From Siphlonurus alternatus (lineage: Eukaryota > Arthropoda > Insecta > Ephemeroptera > Siphlonuridae): a stretch of 64,000 nucleotides of DNA. The notes beneath the pieces are model-generated. The model was not told the DNA's origin. It saw only the letters and a list, made by a program, of their open reading frames with translations, and did not search any database. A program made the position numbers and the translations under genes. How positions within the stretch are numbered: position 1 is the stretch's first letter; each line of letters opens with the position of its first letter. Shown here one piece after another: positions 48,432-62,742 of the stretch. Location of the stretch: contig OX463780.1 in assembly GCA_949825025.1 (NCBI GenBank), forward strand, positions 27,370,118 to 27,434,117. The letters are read 5' to 3'.

Positions 48432-51400
48432 GTGGATGTGTGTTTTTATGTTGACTGACAGCCACCATTGTGTTGGCCAGATTGGATCGAGCTAGCTTTC
48501 ACGTGCAGATTCTACACTCACTCAGTCCAATTTCTGTAAAAGCTCCACTTAACGTTGTACCTACGCCACATACTTGTTCCAACGTTATAGGTGGCCTACT
48601 GAGAGCCCTTGTAACTGTACTCTTATACTCAATTCTGAACACAGCGTGATAAGAGCAGGGGAGTATAATAGTGTAAAAAATTTTGAAGTAGAAGGTCATT
48701 TACCCCATGTTTATCCACGTGCTTCAAAATATTTCAATTTTTACTGTACAGAAGATTCATCTGTTTAGTGATTAATCAATCGATTGTGCATTTACGAACA
48801 GGCCTATTATTTTAATCTAAAAATATTATAGAGTATACTGAATTTTTCTAACTACAATTTTCCCTAAAATAGTGTGTCATTTAAATTTACTATCACAAAA
48901 ATATTTAAAACATCAGTCTATATGGAAACAGAAACTTCTTCTCATGTTTTGTGCTACAAAAACATGAAAGTATCTAATAAGTAATAACAATAAAATTATT
49001 ATATCGTGTTTGTAAGGTTACATAATAATAATTACGTATAATCTTAAATTCTTTACACGACAAGCTCTGGGCACAACTGTGAGCTCTTCCGTCCTTACTG
49101 TCATATGATCTTGATGGACATGCAGAGATACCGCAGGGTTCTATGAATGATTCAAAAGTGTTTTCTAGTGGTATGCGAAAATTTTCTTCGTAAATCAACC
49201 ACTATCAAATTTTTCGAATAAAATTATTAAAGTTTTTAATTTGATACCATGTACTAATCCCTCTATAGTACTTTAAAAAAATTGTTTCATGTGTAATAAG
49301 AGAGATGGAGAGAGAGAAGAATTATTATAGTCATGAGGATTGGAATATAGCCATAAAAATTTTTTTTTCTATGATATAGCGAATTAAACTAAATAACTTT
49401 TAAAAGGTAAAATTTAACTAATTTGTACATCACTGAACACCTGAAGAACTAATCACTGCATGTACAACTGAAAGGACTTGTATAAATTGTGCTAACGTTT
49501 AATTTAAAATATTGTGAAAACAGTAAAGCTTATTAAAATAAGTAGAGAATAAAATTGTACGATTACTTATTTTCTATTCTCTGGTAAAAGTAATACATTC
49601 TTGTCAAAAAATTAAGCCAAGTTTCTTTGCATACTGGCCACTCATAATCTTGTAAGCCTTTTAAATTTTACATAGAGGTAGGATGATTTATCAAAAATGT
49701 TTTCAAGCTAGTCTTAAAAATTAAACCAATGGCAAAAAGCTTTGCACTTTCTATAAAAAATCATTTTTTATAACTTCATAGATACAATTAAGACTCAATA
49801 ATTAACAATATAGTTAGCTGCGTTTCTGTGATAAGACTTACTTATTCAGAGTTAAAGTGTGTAAATTTATAACATAATAATTTATGGCATGTAAATTACT
49901 TTAATGTATTTTGTAAGTCGTAGTATGTTAAACACAAGTTACGAAAGGAATATAAATAGTTGTGAGTGTTGTGACATACATTTAATTTGTATTATTGTTG
50001 TGTATAACTTTGTTTTATAAACTTTAATGCAGTAAAAGGCATGTCGTAATGGATTGAGAAAGTTAAAGACTGCATGCATTAAAATTATAACATAGGGAGT
50101 TTTATATGCATGTTACTTGACATCTTTTCAAAGTTGATGATGTTAAATCAAATTTTTTCAGGTATTAAAAGTGTAAGAAAAAGTTTGATATGTAAAACAA
50201 AGTTATAATTAAACTTACATTTATGTGATGCAATGCATATTTTTAATCAAAATATCGGTGAAGTAAACATGCTGAAAAAAAGTTTGAAAATGAAATAATT
50301 TGAAAATATAGAAAACTTTTTCATTTCATAAAAAGCTATAAATTTTCATGTTAGTGCATATTATAACTAATAATATTGAGATTTCTGATTGCTTAAAAAT
50401 AAAATATCATACTGTAAGTATAATTATATATTTGTTTATTGAAAATGGAATAATAAACCTCCCAATTTCTTCAACTTTAAGTATTTATATATTTTATCAA
50501 AACCAGGCAAAGTAAGATAGATTCTATGTGTAAGCAGACAACAATCTTATTGTTTAGTAAATATCCAATGCTTTTTCTTAAAACCTATCTCAAACTACTC
50601 ATGCTCAAGCACTCCATTGTTATGTACTCAAATTAATTAACCAATTTATTAAAAATATAATATGAACCAAAAAATGATACAGTTTAAAATATAAAAATTA
50701 CAAACAAGTTTTAATTGACTCATCCTGAAAAAAACTTTTTTTTTTACATTTTTTAAAATTATTGTATTTATAGGTATCAACTGTAAGTTGTAATGATACT
50801 AAAGCTAACTTTGTTGTCTTATAATTCTATTTAAATGGATTTTATTTAAATTTCTTTTTTTTTTTTTTTTTTAAATTTCTTACTTTTTGTAGCGAAATTC
50901 GAATAATATCTTAAGTCATTGCAATGTTAATAAAACAGGTGACATTTAAAGGACAGTATATAGCAATTTTTTTTGCTTTTATATACTAAATGCATTAAAT
51001 AATAAATATATGCAGAACTGCAGCATTTTTAGTTTTTTTGACCATTTTTTGAGGTTTATAATAAGATTTTTATAAAAACCTTTATCTTATGATTAGAACA
51101 CAATAATATTAATGTTTTTTTTTAATTAAGATCTAGCAATTTTCGCCATAATAATTTAAGAAAATGGCACTTATTATATCATTACTAAAGAGACTATTAC
51201 ACATTACATTGCTTAATTTGCTCGTATGACGGAAATAAAAATAGAAAAATTCATGGAAACATTAACACCTATTCCGCATTGCGTATACTTTAATTCTCTA
51301 TTTCTTGTTAGCTTTTTTTCATCGTTTTTCACATAATGCTAAAAAAAAGGCCGGGGTAAAAAGAAAAGTTTTGTAAATTATTGCAACGCACGTATTTGGG

Positions 51401-52292
51401 TCATGCTAGATTTTTAAAAAAAAAAAAAAAAATCAATCAATCAAAAAAGCTTGTCCTTACCTTTTTATTTTTTGTGTAGAAAATTACTACATAAAAGTAA
51501 AACATAATGCAGGAGCTTGGAGCATTTACTTTCATTTTTCAATTCACTGTTATTATTGCCTCGTTTTACGCCCCATTAGGCAGCAAAGGTTATGCGCTGA
51601 TAAGGCAAACTAGCTTGACTTTTTACGTCAACTTTGGGTGATAAAGTCAAGAAAACTCGAGGGGTGGGAGTATTTGTATGCACGCCATAACTTTTTTGAG
51701 TTCCATTCTAAAAACTAATGCTTCAAGTATAAAATGCTTCTTCAACTTTTCTTCGTGATTTTTTACCGTAAAAAAAGCTAAATTATGCATAAAAAAATCA
51801 TAAAAAATATGACACTTTTTGTAATACTGCATGAATATTCTGGTTAAGTTTTATATACTTTGTATAATAAATCATTTTTTTTTTAATTATTTTAATATTT
51901 AGTTGTGCATTTTATTTTTTAGTGTAATAATAATGATAATATTGCCTTTACATGCCAAAAAAAGTACAATATTAGCAAAAAATGAAATCTATAAGAAAAA
52001 ACATTCTGATTTCTTCATATTTATATTCTATAGCCTGAGACAATCATAGAACTTTTCCGTTTTAGTATTTATTATGTAAAATTATGCATAAAATAAAATA
52101 TATTCATGAGACAACATCTTTTCTTCTTGTTTATATTTTATAGTTTTTGAAAATAAGCCATGCATAATTAACAGGACCCAATACATGCAAAATCAACAAC
52201 TAGATACAAAGCCAGACAGTTATATTTTATAAATAGGGCTACACTGCGCGGCACACTCCAGAAATAAGGATTTCGTCATGTTAGTAATTTGG
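48432..52292. other. AT-rich spacer with two better-composed patches
   Basis: No supportable gene. Two reading frames have more balanced amino-acid composition than their surroundings: 48574-48768 (plus, 64 codons) and 48974-49198 (minus, includes EPCGISACPSRSYDSKDGRA). Neither shows a domain I know. A short hairpin CTTGACTTT...AAAGTCAAG lies at 51612-51651. Confidence 0.4.
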
Positions 52293-52709
52293 TTAAGGGC
52301 TTTGGATGTAGCACCGGTAGTTGGAAACACTGACGTATCTTCACCATGTTAATTTTTGATTATTGCTCCTCGGAGCAATTTTTGTGCTAGAGCTAAGCTG
52401 ATTGCTGTAGTATCAAGATAATTAGTAGCCCAAGTGCACAATTTGGCTAAATAAAGCCTGATTTAAAGAAAGGTATTTTTTTTTATTTTAGAAAAATGCA
52501 TGTAAATTTAAAAAAATACTAAAGAATACTTTTCTTTAAATCAGGCTTTAATTAGCCAAATTGTGCACTTGGGCTACTAATTATCTTGATACTACAGCAA
52601 TCAGCTTAGCTCTAGCACAAAAATTACTCCGAGGAGCAATGATCAAAAATTAACATGGTGAAGATGCGTCAGTGTTGCCAACTACCGGTGCTACACCCAA
52701 TGCCCTTAA
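52293..52709. mobile_element. TTAA foldback MITE, 417 bp
   Basis: The ends TTAAGGGCTTTGGATGTAGC and GCTACACCCAATGCCCTTAA are inverted, with TTAA at both extremities. The arms are about 190 bp and highly paired (for example GATTGCTCCTCGGAGCAAT mirrored on the right). The loop lies near 52490. It is non-coding. Confidence 0.82.
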
Positions 52710-55700
52710 CAGTTTGCAACGAAGGATTTGACTGGCTCAACACGAGCTGAATATTTCCGAGCATCTCCGAACAAAACCTAAATGAATATGACAACTCTAT
52801 AGTGTGTTTTTCTGATCTCTAAACGTTTAATCTACATCTTCAAAGTAAATTGCCTGCTTTTGCGCCCAATATTTTTGTTGCTATTGACTTCAGAAAATCA
52901 CCAACAGATGGCATTGAAAACCTCCTCGTTTGAGTCAGTATGACTCAGTGACACGTGCACTTTAGCCAGTGGCAAAGCTCTGATATCAAAACAATGACAC
53001 TGTAAAATCCACCAACTGTCCATACCTGTCTTTATAACATCAACAATCCTATTAAATATCATATATTTCATTTTATTCATTAAATACAGCACAGTTAACA
53101 AATCTTTCGAAGAAAAATGACATGGAATTAGAAAGAAAGAAAATATTAAATTTATTAAAATAACATTTTAACTCGTAGATTTAAAAGTGATTGAAAATTA
53201 AATTAAGTCCTTATAAAAAGGCAATCAAATACATAATTATGAAATATTAATAATATTTCGTGCGTCACGAAGAGCTGCGCGATTAAGAAATCTAAAAATA
53301 TCTGACAAGCGTTATAAAAGGTAGTATGGAAAAATCCTTTGCATGTTTTATTTTTTGTAATAAAAACTTATTAATATTAATAAAGTTTTTTTATGATAGA
53401 CATTTGAACTTTAAGTTTTCAATTTTGCTTCTTTTTATATTTAAAATATTTTGTGTACTATATAAGGTGTTACACTAACTGACTTTGATGTAGAATAAAG
53501 GTATCTTATATTATATTTCAATGTTTTTAATAGCCAACTGTTGCTTCAGCACTTTGTTATCATGATATATATCTTTTCAAATAACTCTCCAATATATCCT
53601 CCATCGAATGTTAAACAAAACTGTTACGTGTTAGAAATATCTACCCCGAAAAAAAAATCATTGCAATTCAACTGATCGTTAAATCTGAAGGTCCTATTTA
53701 AGTACAGCATTTAGGTATAAGTAATATTATTTAATAAATTATTAATAAACTATTATATTAATTAAAAAATTATTTCACGTATTATTACAAAAATCTATTA
53801 AAGACCGATGCTATTTTTTAGTTTCCTTATTGTTGCTACAGGTCAACCCTAAATAAAATATATACTGAAAGAATTTAAATGTTTATGCATGGAATTGAAA
53901 TTATTTTATTATTTATTTTACATATTAGCACTAACTTACATTTTGAATATTAATTATGAAAGTGTTAATTTAAAAGCATAACATTATTTAGTCATTCAGC
54001 TTAAAATACAGAACCAAATACATTCAAGGAAAGACTATAAAAAATTACAGACTAAGAAGTCTTTAATAAAAAAAAAACAATAAATTTTCAAAGTCATATG
54101 AAATAGTATAGTTTTGAAATTGCATGGTGATAATTATATTGAAGTATATGATATATTATATATGTGATGCATTCAGAGCAGATTTATAATCTACATTGCA
54201 AATAAAAAATAATAATAATAAAAATGAAATTTAAGCTGTATACTATTAATTGCAATTCATAATAAAATATTTGCTGGTAAAAAATAATAAAATTTATCTC
54301 AGGTGTTGTGAAAATAAAAAGTTAAAATGTATGTAACTAATTTAAATTTATAGTAAAAATATGTGAAGCTTAAAATTTTAAACATTTGATGTAACGTGTT
54401 ATAATCTCATATAATCTTGATGATATGGATCATAAATATTCTACCATAAACATTATCTACTACAAAATTGTAGCATGTAAAAAAACATATAATATTATTT
54501 TACCTGTAGATTAATATTGTAATATAAAGGTCATAAAGTGATACTGCAGTGTCCTCCATAGTTTTAATGCTACCTTTAAATATTTTTACGTTCCTAATAA
54601 AACTAATACTAAAAAGTTCTGTAATAATGTTTGATATTAATATTCTTAATGTACTTAAAATCTTTGATAGTTGAAACTTTATGTTATAAACAATTAAAAA
54701 TATAAATTGTGTTTTTACTTAATGTCTTATTATTTTATATAAACTTAAAAAAATTAAGGCGTAATTGAATAATTTTATTTGGTATATGGTCTGACTTTGA
54801 TTATAAAATAGCTGGAATGTTGAAAATATAAACATTTTCATTTACTAATATAATTTTTATCTTAACTGTACAGATTTTCCAAATTTGCCTTACTTATTAA
54901 AAACAAAATTTATTTTGAAATGAGGAGCCACGCATGCATTTTTTAACACTATGACTGGAAATATACTTGAATCAAGACTTAAAAAGTTTGACATAAATTT
55001 GAAGGAGCTGATTCATTTCGTAATATTTTATCATCATTTTTTAATATTTTTATATTAATATTGATAAATATTAATAAGAAATATTTTGGTAGCTGCTAGT
55101 GTCATGCATGAGATTCAATCAACTTTTATTTGAGAATTTATACAAAGAATTAAAAATAAAAAGTAATGATGTTTTACAAAAAAGTAGGTCGAATTACTGT
55201 CGTTTCACATCAAATTTATAACCAAAAAATGTATAAAAAAATAACTATTATAGACTCTGAAATTTCTATAAGGCAGCGCCACGAGATTGTTGGGTTGCCT
55301 ACTTACTGGATAACGCTTAGCTGTTTACCTCCCCTCCCTTCCCCTATAGTTGTCATACCGTATGCTTAAAACCATTGAAAAAAAATAGTTAGAAAATTTG
55401 ACTTTCTTGTCGGGTGTAATTATTTAAAGACACGAAAATGTAGTTTGTGTATTCTTTATAAACTAGCAGATGATATAGAAACGATATAAATGTAATAATT
55501 GCTGTATATAAATTATATTTTTTTTTCTACATTTTCTCCTCTTGCACGCTGCTGATGCAACACAACACTAGTATGGCGCGGCAGGCTCCTGTAAAGTATG
55601 CAATATGCGTTGCAGTGCATGGGCCTGGCCTATAGACCAGTCGACTAGTTAATCGTGATATAAAATATGAAAAATATTTACAAAGATACTTCATAAAATG

Positions 55701-57660
55701 CATATCAAGACCATTCCTTACCAAACAAATAATGCCATGTATATACCTCATGCAGCCAATCACACAAAATGTAAATTTCAGGTACCTAGCTGTAGTTTTT
55801 TTTTTTTTTTTTTTTTTTAAAGTCTTGACTCAAAATTTAAGCTTACAGGGTGATTATGGATATTTTTTTTTACAATGTATAAGTCATTAGTCTCCATGAA
55901 AAAAATTGATTGAGAAATATAATATATATGGAATTTATTTAAAAGCAGATGAACGTCGAGTTCATATAAGGAATACCGAATTGAATTGTACTGAAGCGTA
56001 TTGTTGATGTGTGTATTTAAAAGGAGACAAGGATGCTGTATTGCATGCACATTTTGTTTTTAAATAAAGGACTTTATTTTAATTCTCAGGGGCGATAAAG
56101 CAGACAAAACTTCACGCTCCCTACAAGTTGCTGAAGGAATTAGAAATCCAATTTTGGTTATCTACAAAACACAGAAGTGATCAAAGTTAATTCTGCCGTG
56201 CTATCTCAATAATATTCTATGTTTATTCCAGGGGGCTTTTACTTTCCACATGATGTATACTACGATACGACGTGTTTAATTTGCATTAATATGTGCGTTA
56301 GAGCAGTGTTCTAGTAATTAACAAAATAGCAATTAGCTATACCGATGATACGAGTGAGAGAAAGGGTATAACAGTATAATATTAAATGATATATTATAAT
56401 AGTATTATATTTATTTTAATAAAGAAATTTAAACTTTCAACTAATACTCTTCTACTTATTGTTTCACTCATACTTACTTTAATTAAAAGACTGTATAATA
56501 CTAATAATAACTCATTCCAATTATTTCTATATACGCATAATAGCTCAAATTTATTTTTTAGTTGTTTATAACCATATTTAAACTACAATATTCAACATTA
56601 AAACAGGATTTTTATTTTAGAACTTCTTTTTGGTTCTACATCAAGTCTTATTAAACACACACACATTAAAACAATATCATATATATAATCGATACACTAA
56701 CAATATAGAGAAATTGACACATTTAAGGCCCAGATAATTATTTGTGTTATGGAATATAAAAATATAAACGTTAAAATAAATATATTTTTAATTATGAAAA
56801 TTGCTAAACATTACTCTGATAAGACTTCCTCAGACATCAAATTCTTTAACAAAATAAAATTCTTTGCTAATTAATACATTTTTTAATTTTCTGCGAAGGA
56901 GTTTATATATTCAATTTTCTATCTTTTTTAAACATATTAATAAGAATTCAAAATTCAAAGAATTCAAATTATGTACTGGTATGGATATTTGTTGTATGTC
57001 ATGATAAAATATACATCATTATATTATATACAGTTCAGTGAAATGAAGTTTGATTGACATTAACAAGGGCTTCGTCTGCTAGATTGGTAAACAACGGTTT
57101 GTATTTCATCCTTCGCGTGTGATATGTGTGGCTATAAGACAGCTTTGTTTTGACTGCCTTTCAAAGAAAGATAATGAAAGAAGGATGTGCTCACATGCAG
57201 ACAGCTTGACCTTTAGATGATCTCTCTCGTCCTCTTTTTTACTCCCACACTTATTGTTCCGCAGTTTGATGAGTCTAATATTTTTTATGTGTAGAAGATA
57301 TTTTTTACTATGAAACGAAAGGGAAAGGTAACTCTAGGAACAAAATTAGCAACAGATATATGATATTATAATAAGGCTGGCAGGTAGGCTCAAACGGAGT
57401 GATTTCAGTAATTTGCCGAAACTGAAGAGTTTATTTTTTTCCTAGCAAAACTTTTTAGCCGATTTTTTTCAAAATTATCACAACTCCTCCGCCATATTAG
57501 TGAGTATTTATCATAAATATCTCAGTTAGCTGTAAAGATTGGTTATTGACATGGCATAAATTGATTTTAATGGACCAAAAATCGTATTTTGAAAATTGAT
57601 CAACAGATGGCGTGTTTTAAATTTGATATCAATTTTTCTCATGCACGAATCAATCTAGCT
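52710..57660. other. AT-rich spacer
   Basis: No supportable gene. It contains poly(T) at 55797-55818 and AP-1-like TGAGTCA...TGACTCAGTGACACGTG at 52931-52957. Small frames near 55166-55369 and 55527-55763 show no domain. Confidence 0.4.
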
Positions 57661-57663
57661 GGC

Positions 57664-57707
<44 letters not shown>

Positions 57708-58230
57708 TGTATAATGAGATCTTAATATTCTGGAGGCACTCTGATAGTTTTCAAAATAATAACTGCAATATGTACTTAAATAAAATATTAGTACTTCAGT
57801 TAATTATTCTAATAGATGACGTGGAAGGCTGACTCCCCACCTTTAAAATTATCCTGGTTAAATATTTGTGTTAAAATAAATAAATATTTCCCAGGAAGAA
57901 ACAAATATAATTACATAAAATGAGCTTTATAATACTTATTCAATTATTATTATTATTATGCTCATATTAACATAGTTTAATTAAACATACACTAATTTTC
58001 ACAAAAGTTGAATTTATGCGGTCATCATTAATTTTATTTTTCTCTTTTTTTCTACTCCTCTGTTTATACAACTTATACTCCAATACACAGGAAAATATAG
58101 ACGATGAAATGTTTGCACAGAAATTAATGTGCAACTCAATATTTTTAGCAACCATTTTATTTGGATTATTTATATATTTATTACCTCCACGTGATTTTAT
58201 AAATGTACACAGTTAACTAGTACCTGACAG
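57661..58230. other. Poly(T) run of about 39 bases, then AT-rich spacer
   Basis: An uninterrupted T run at about 57668-57706, possibly the poly(A) tail of a minus-strand retroposon whose body I cannot identify. The rest is AT-rich with small open frames on both strands. Confidence 0.5.
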
Positions 58231-58942
58231 TTAAAGGCCTTATGAACCTTTTCAAAGTATTAAGTACACGGTTAGCTTTGCTTCAGTGTGATTCACCTGC
58301 ATAATTTTTTTTGTTTCAGTAGCACAAATATCAGAGATAATAGCCGATGAAAAGGAACCTGTGACGTCACTCACGCTCATTCAGCGGCGACAATATAGGA
58401 AAACCCCTGCAAAAGATAGGTTCACTCCCGCCGCAACCACGGCCACAATTTTAGTTCTGGAATTTTGAAACTTTACCAAAGCAGTTTTGATAGTATTTGT
58501 CAAATAGCCTGAAAGAATTTTTTTGGTGGCATGTGTACAGACTGAGTTATTGCGGTAGCAAGATAAGCCAAAAATTTAACAGTGTTTTCCTATACAACAT
58601 TTGTGCTCCTCTTTCTACCGCAATAACTCAGTTTGTATGAATGTCATCAAAAAAAATCTTTCAGGCTATTTGACAAATACTATCAAGACTGTCCTGGTAA
58701 AGTTTCAAAATTCCAGAAGTCAAATTGTGGCCGTGGTTGCGGCGGGAGTGAACCTATCTTTTGCAGGGATTTCCCTATATTGTCGTCGCTAAATGAGCGT
58801 GAGTGACGTCACAGGTTCCTTTTCATCAGCTATTATCTCTGATATTTGTGCTGCTGAAACAAAAAAATTTATGCAGCCGAATCATACTGAAGCAAAGCTT
58901 ACCGTGTACTTAATATTGTGCAAAGGTTCATAAGGCCTTTAA
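58231..58942. mobile_element. TTAA foldback element, intact relative of 4440-5505
   Basis: A 712-bp palindrome with ends TTAAAGGCCTTATGAACC and GGTTCATAAGGCCTTTAA. The arms of about 330 bp include GAGATAATAGCCGATGAAAA, GTGACGTCAC and GCAAAAGATAGGTTCACTC and pair nearly perfectly. The loop lies near 58595. There is no coding capacity. It is the uninterrupted counterpart of the nested element at 4440-5505. Confidence 0.88.
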
Positions 58943-59875
58943 TGCATATTGATTTTCCCTATGATTTTGCCCTGGGATAAATTTTTACTACAATATATGC
59001 TAATTATTAATGCAAAATTTTGTGTACACGTATAACGTTATGCTACAGAAAAAACGCTGTGCCTCTGGGTATGTCATTATTTATTTAATTTGTTGTGGTT
59101 ACAGAAAAACTTAATTAGCATCGATAAATATTTTATTTTTTATTTTTATGTTTCAATTAACTAATGTTTTTATTTAGAGTTTTATTTACATGTCATTTAA
59201 TACATAAAAATTCAGTTTAAACTAAACATAAAATATTGAGTTATAACTTGAATTTAAAAATATAATCCAAACTTAATGTTACTATAATGGTTTAAAGTTT
59301 AAAGATATTCCGATGAATAATTATTATTTTGATCGAAGCATAAACCATGTAGAAATTTTATTGTTACATTTAATCATAATCGAAAGATGATTGAAAATCC
59401 TTAAGGATGAATCTCACAGTAGCTTGAGATCTCGCAATCGTTGCACTTGAATGCAACAAGACTTGCAGGGGACTTAATTAGAACTCGCCATCAATAACAT
59501 CAATATATAGGTGGCATACAAATTTTGAAGCAAATATTTCTTATCTATTTTGTGAAAACTGAGGTAGAAGTTCAAGATTGACCTTATCGACGGAAACCGG
59601 AAATGGAACTGTTATGAGAAAACTGCCAGATTGAATTTGCTCAAACCATAAGCGATGAAGTTTAATACAGTCTCGATTCTATAAAAATTTATTTCATTCG
59701 ATTCTGTCGTAGAAAAATATTCTCTGACTCCAGCAGTAACTGCGATTCATCGTTAATTAATAATATATATAGTAAATATTTCCACTACGTTCATAGTTTG
59801 AAACATATATGGTAACAATAAAAATCAAAGTGAGGTCTAATAAAAAAGAAATTATCATTATGCTGCCTAACACCA
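58943..59875. other. AT-rich spacer
   Basis: No gene or repeat structure is recognised. Confidence 0.4.
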
Positions 59876-60366
59876 CAATGGGGTACTGACCAAAAAAAAA
59901 GTTGCAAGTTTTTGTCAATATTTCAAAAGACACGAGAATTTCATGAAGAACAAGCCCTATTACAGCATTCTACGACAATTTCCTGATTTTATATGAATTT
60001 TTAAAACCTCTCAAAAATGACGTCATAGCATTGAATCTTAAATGGGAAAATAGATCAGTTAACATTGCCAAATCCCATACTTAATATTGAAATGTAACCA
60101 AAACTTCATTTGCAAGGTTTTCAGGTGCTAGAATCATGATAATGAAGGTTTGAAATTTGTACTTCAATAATTTTTCATTTTAGCAATGTTAACTGATCTA
60201 TTTCCCCATTTAAGATTCAATGGTATGACGTCATCAAAAAAAGTTTTAAAAATTCATATAAAATCAGCAAATTGTCGTAGAATGCTCTAATAGGGCTCGT
60301 TCTTCATAGAATTCACAGTACTTTTTACTAGTATTGCTAACTCAAATACCAGTCAATACCCCATTG
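59876..60366. mobile_element. Foldback element, 491 bp
   Basis: The left end CAATGGGGTACTGACC is mirrored by AGTCAATACCCCATTG. Long inner arms pair (for example ATGACGTCATAGCATTGAAT with ATTCAATGGTATGACGTCAT, and TGATCTATTTCCC/GGGAAAATAGATCA). The loop lies near 60118. No clear target duplication is seen. Confidence 0.78.
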
Positions 60367-60487
60367 GAAAGTTGGTATTATTTAAGAACATAAATTACAA
60401 GGTATGAGCGAAACTGCGGCACCAGAAACGCTGTTCTTACTGAACTTCTAAACAGCTTTCAGAATTGAAGATTTTGAGATGGAGACA

Positions 60488-61022
60488 TTTTTTTTTTTTT
60501 TTAATTTTATATCATAGATATATCCACTGTCTACTGGTTACTTCTTTTTTCTTTTCTTTGTCACATTTGCTCAGAACCTCCTTTTTTACAAAAATACAGA
60601 AGGTAAATGCTTTGTTACATTTTGTCACTTTCTTGGCTTCTGATACCCATGCACCTACTCGATGGCCACCTACTTGCTTTTTCGGGTTATGGGTATGGGC
60701 AAGGTAGGGAAAAGATGGTGGCCACGGCCTGTTATGCGTCCCAGCATTCACTGACATGAGACTGAAGAAACCGTGTGAAAATCTCAGTCAGGACGGACAC
60801 CTCTACATTTTATCAATGGACTAAAGCGATGTCAAAAGCCTGTGGATCCACATACAAGTGCATCACTGCACTGGGTGGAAAGCAAGATAAACACCAGGGA
60901 GAAAGCATCGTGATTTTTACTTGAAAAAGTCACCCATCCAAGTACTAACCACGCTTGACGTTGCTTGACTTTAATGATTTAACGAGAACCGCGGTCAAAC
61001 CACTGCGCCACGATCGACCTCT
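60488..61022 (-). mobile_element. 5S-rRNA-headed SINE, near full length
   Basis: On the minus strand the head reads AGGTCGATCGTGGCGCAGTG, then CGGTTCTCGTTAAATCATTA, then AGTCAAGCAACGTCAAGCGT, then TTAGTACTTGGATGGGTGAC. The last three match the 5S rRNA internal control region in order. The first piece looks like a tRNA A-box region, so the head may be chimeric. A body of about 400 bp follows, ending in poly(A) (poly(T) at 60488-60501 on the plus strand). It would be transcribed by RNA polymerase III and mobilised by a LINE. Shorter copies ride inside the B units of the composite array. Confidence 0.85.
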
Positions 61023-61588
61023 ATAGCTAGTTAAACCTTTAAAAACAATTAATATATAGATCCATCGATGTCAAATTTTCATACAAACTCCCCCAAAATT
61101 TCAAATCATTGATCACTAGTACCCCTACCTTACTGGAGTTGTAGCGTCCTCTGGTCAGTCAGGCGAATGTTCTATAATAACAAAAGCTTTGTCTTGAGGT
61201 GTACGTTCTACGTTATAATTAGCTAAGTAATTACTATAATTAATTAAACCTCAAGCTTACACTCTCATTCTGAAGCGAAAAATTTTAAAATAACATTCAA
61301 AGTATGTAATTATTGTTGATTGTTGTTTTAAACAAATTCCAATAATTGAGTTGTTGTCAAGAAGGTTTTTTTCTTTGAATTTCTCAACATGAATGTACAA
61401 AATACCAAAAATAAACAGAAAAAATGATTTGTTATTGTTCGTAATTGATTGAAATCTTTTTTTACTGAAAACGCTATTGAAGTGTATAACAAGCGTTCGC
61501 ATTTCTTGTTATCGTAATAGAGTTGTTGTGTAATTATTTCTATAAAAAAATAGGAGTTTGAGAGATTTTTTCCTGTTTCAAAGCTCTG

Positions 61589-61591
<3 letters not shown>
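61023..61591. other. Spacer with a dispersed-repeat fragment
   Basis: At 61130-61213 the minus strand reads GAACGTACACCTCAAGACAA and, further on, GCTACAACTCCAGTAAGGTA. Both resemble 48188-48240 and 16521-16600. No gene is seen. Confidence 0.45.
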
Positions 61592-61685
<94 letters not shown>

Positions 61686-61688
61686 TAT
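61592..61688. repeat. (TA)n microsatellite
   Basis: About 95 bp of TA dinucleotides with one C interruption near 61680. Confidence 0.95.
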
Positions 61689-62056
61689 CATTTTTTATTT
61701 TTCAAAAGAACTTTTCTGGTTATAAAGCTCCTGTTAATAAGCTTTAAGTTTTTTTATAGATTATACGCTGTTGGAAAAAATGCTCCACTGTCAGAACTTT
61801 TTTTTTAATTAAATAATCGCTTCATTTTTGTATAGTTTTAAAAAACATTCTTAAACTGTGAAATAATATTTTAAATATTTAGCTTATATTCGTTCATATT
61901 ATTAAGATAACATACAATTTAAGGAAATATTGTGTATAATGTATAATATGATGGGTAATTTATTAAAAATTTCAAGTAAAACTATTCTTTACAATGTTGT
62001 AGCGAGGAACATGCTTAATAAGCTGTGGAAATATCCAGCAGGACTAGGAAGCACGA

Positions 62057-62195
62057 GAAAGGCGCACTTGCTGTAAAACCGTACAGCGGCCATGTTGTGA
62101 AAAAAAAGCTTCATCGCAGCCCGAAATCCTGTAGTGATTTTTTTTTTCTTCTCGCCAGCATGTCCATCATTCGGTTTTACTGCAAGTGAGCTTTT
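62057..62195. mobile_element. Small foldback repeat
   Basis: CGCACTTGCTGTAAAACCG at the left is mirrored by CGGTTTTACTGCAAGTGAG at the right. The inner sequence is not well paired. Confidence 0.55.
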
Positions 62196-62534
62196 ATTGA
62201 TTCATGTTAAGTTTGTTATAATTGTGATGACATCAGGTCAAAAAAATAAATTGGCCTGATTAGACGCCTTCTAGAGATGTAAGGTTAAGGTGTAATACGA
62301 AAGATGATTATGAAGATGACAAACGGCTTTTACAGTAAAGGTTATTCTCCAGTCTGGCACCAAAAGAGTAAAAAATAAGAGGATTATGCTGGAATTGTAC
62401 CGCTGCCTGGAGTGATTGCTTTTAAATAGAAATGAAAGAAAGGTGAAAATTTGAAGAATAAAATGTAAGGATTGAAGGAAGAAGGCAAGATTTCAGGTAC
62501 AGCACAGGTTAGATTATGGGTACGGATTTTTATC

Positions 62535-62674
62535 ACTAATGGCCGTAAGTTGCAGCCAACCTATCCTCGAAAAATCGGAGAATTATCCGAGAAATTTAAT
62601 GTTAATTAGTAAATAATCCACGGATAATCCTCAGCTTATTCTCGGATAGGTGGCTGCAACTTACGACCATTAGT
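62535..62674. mobile_element. Foldback MITE, 140 bp
   Basis: ACTAATGGCCGTAAGTTGCA and GCCAACCTATCC at the left are mirrored by GGATAGGTGGC and TGCAACTTACGACCATTAGT. It lies within the intron side of the GPCR exon, 69 bp beyond its donor. Confidence 0.78.
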
Positions 62675-62742
62675 CTCACTGGATCCGATATCGCTACATC
62701 GAAATCCACTTAAAGTCCACCTTATAATTAATTTGTACTCAC

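Noticed and set aside
60900..61000. A 5S rRNA gene
   Set aside because: Only the internal promoter part is 5S-like. The 5' and 3' arms of 5S rRNA are absent and a SINE body follows.
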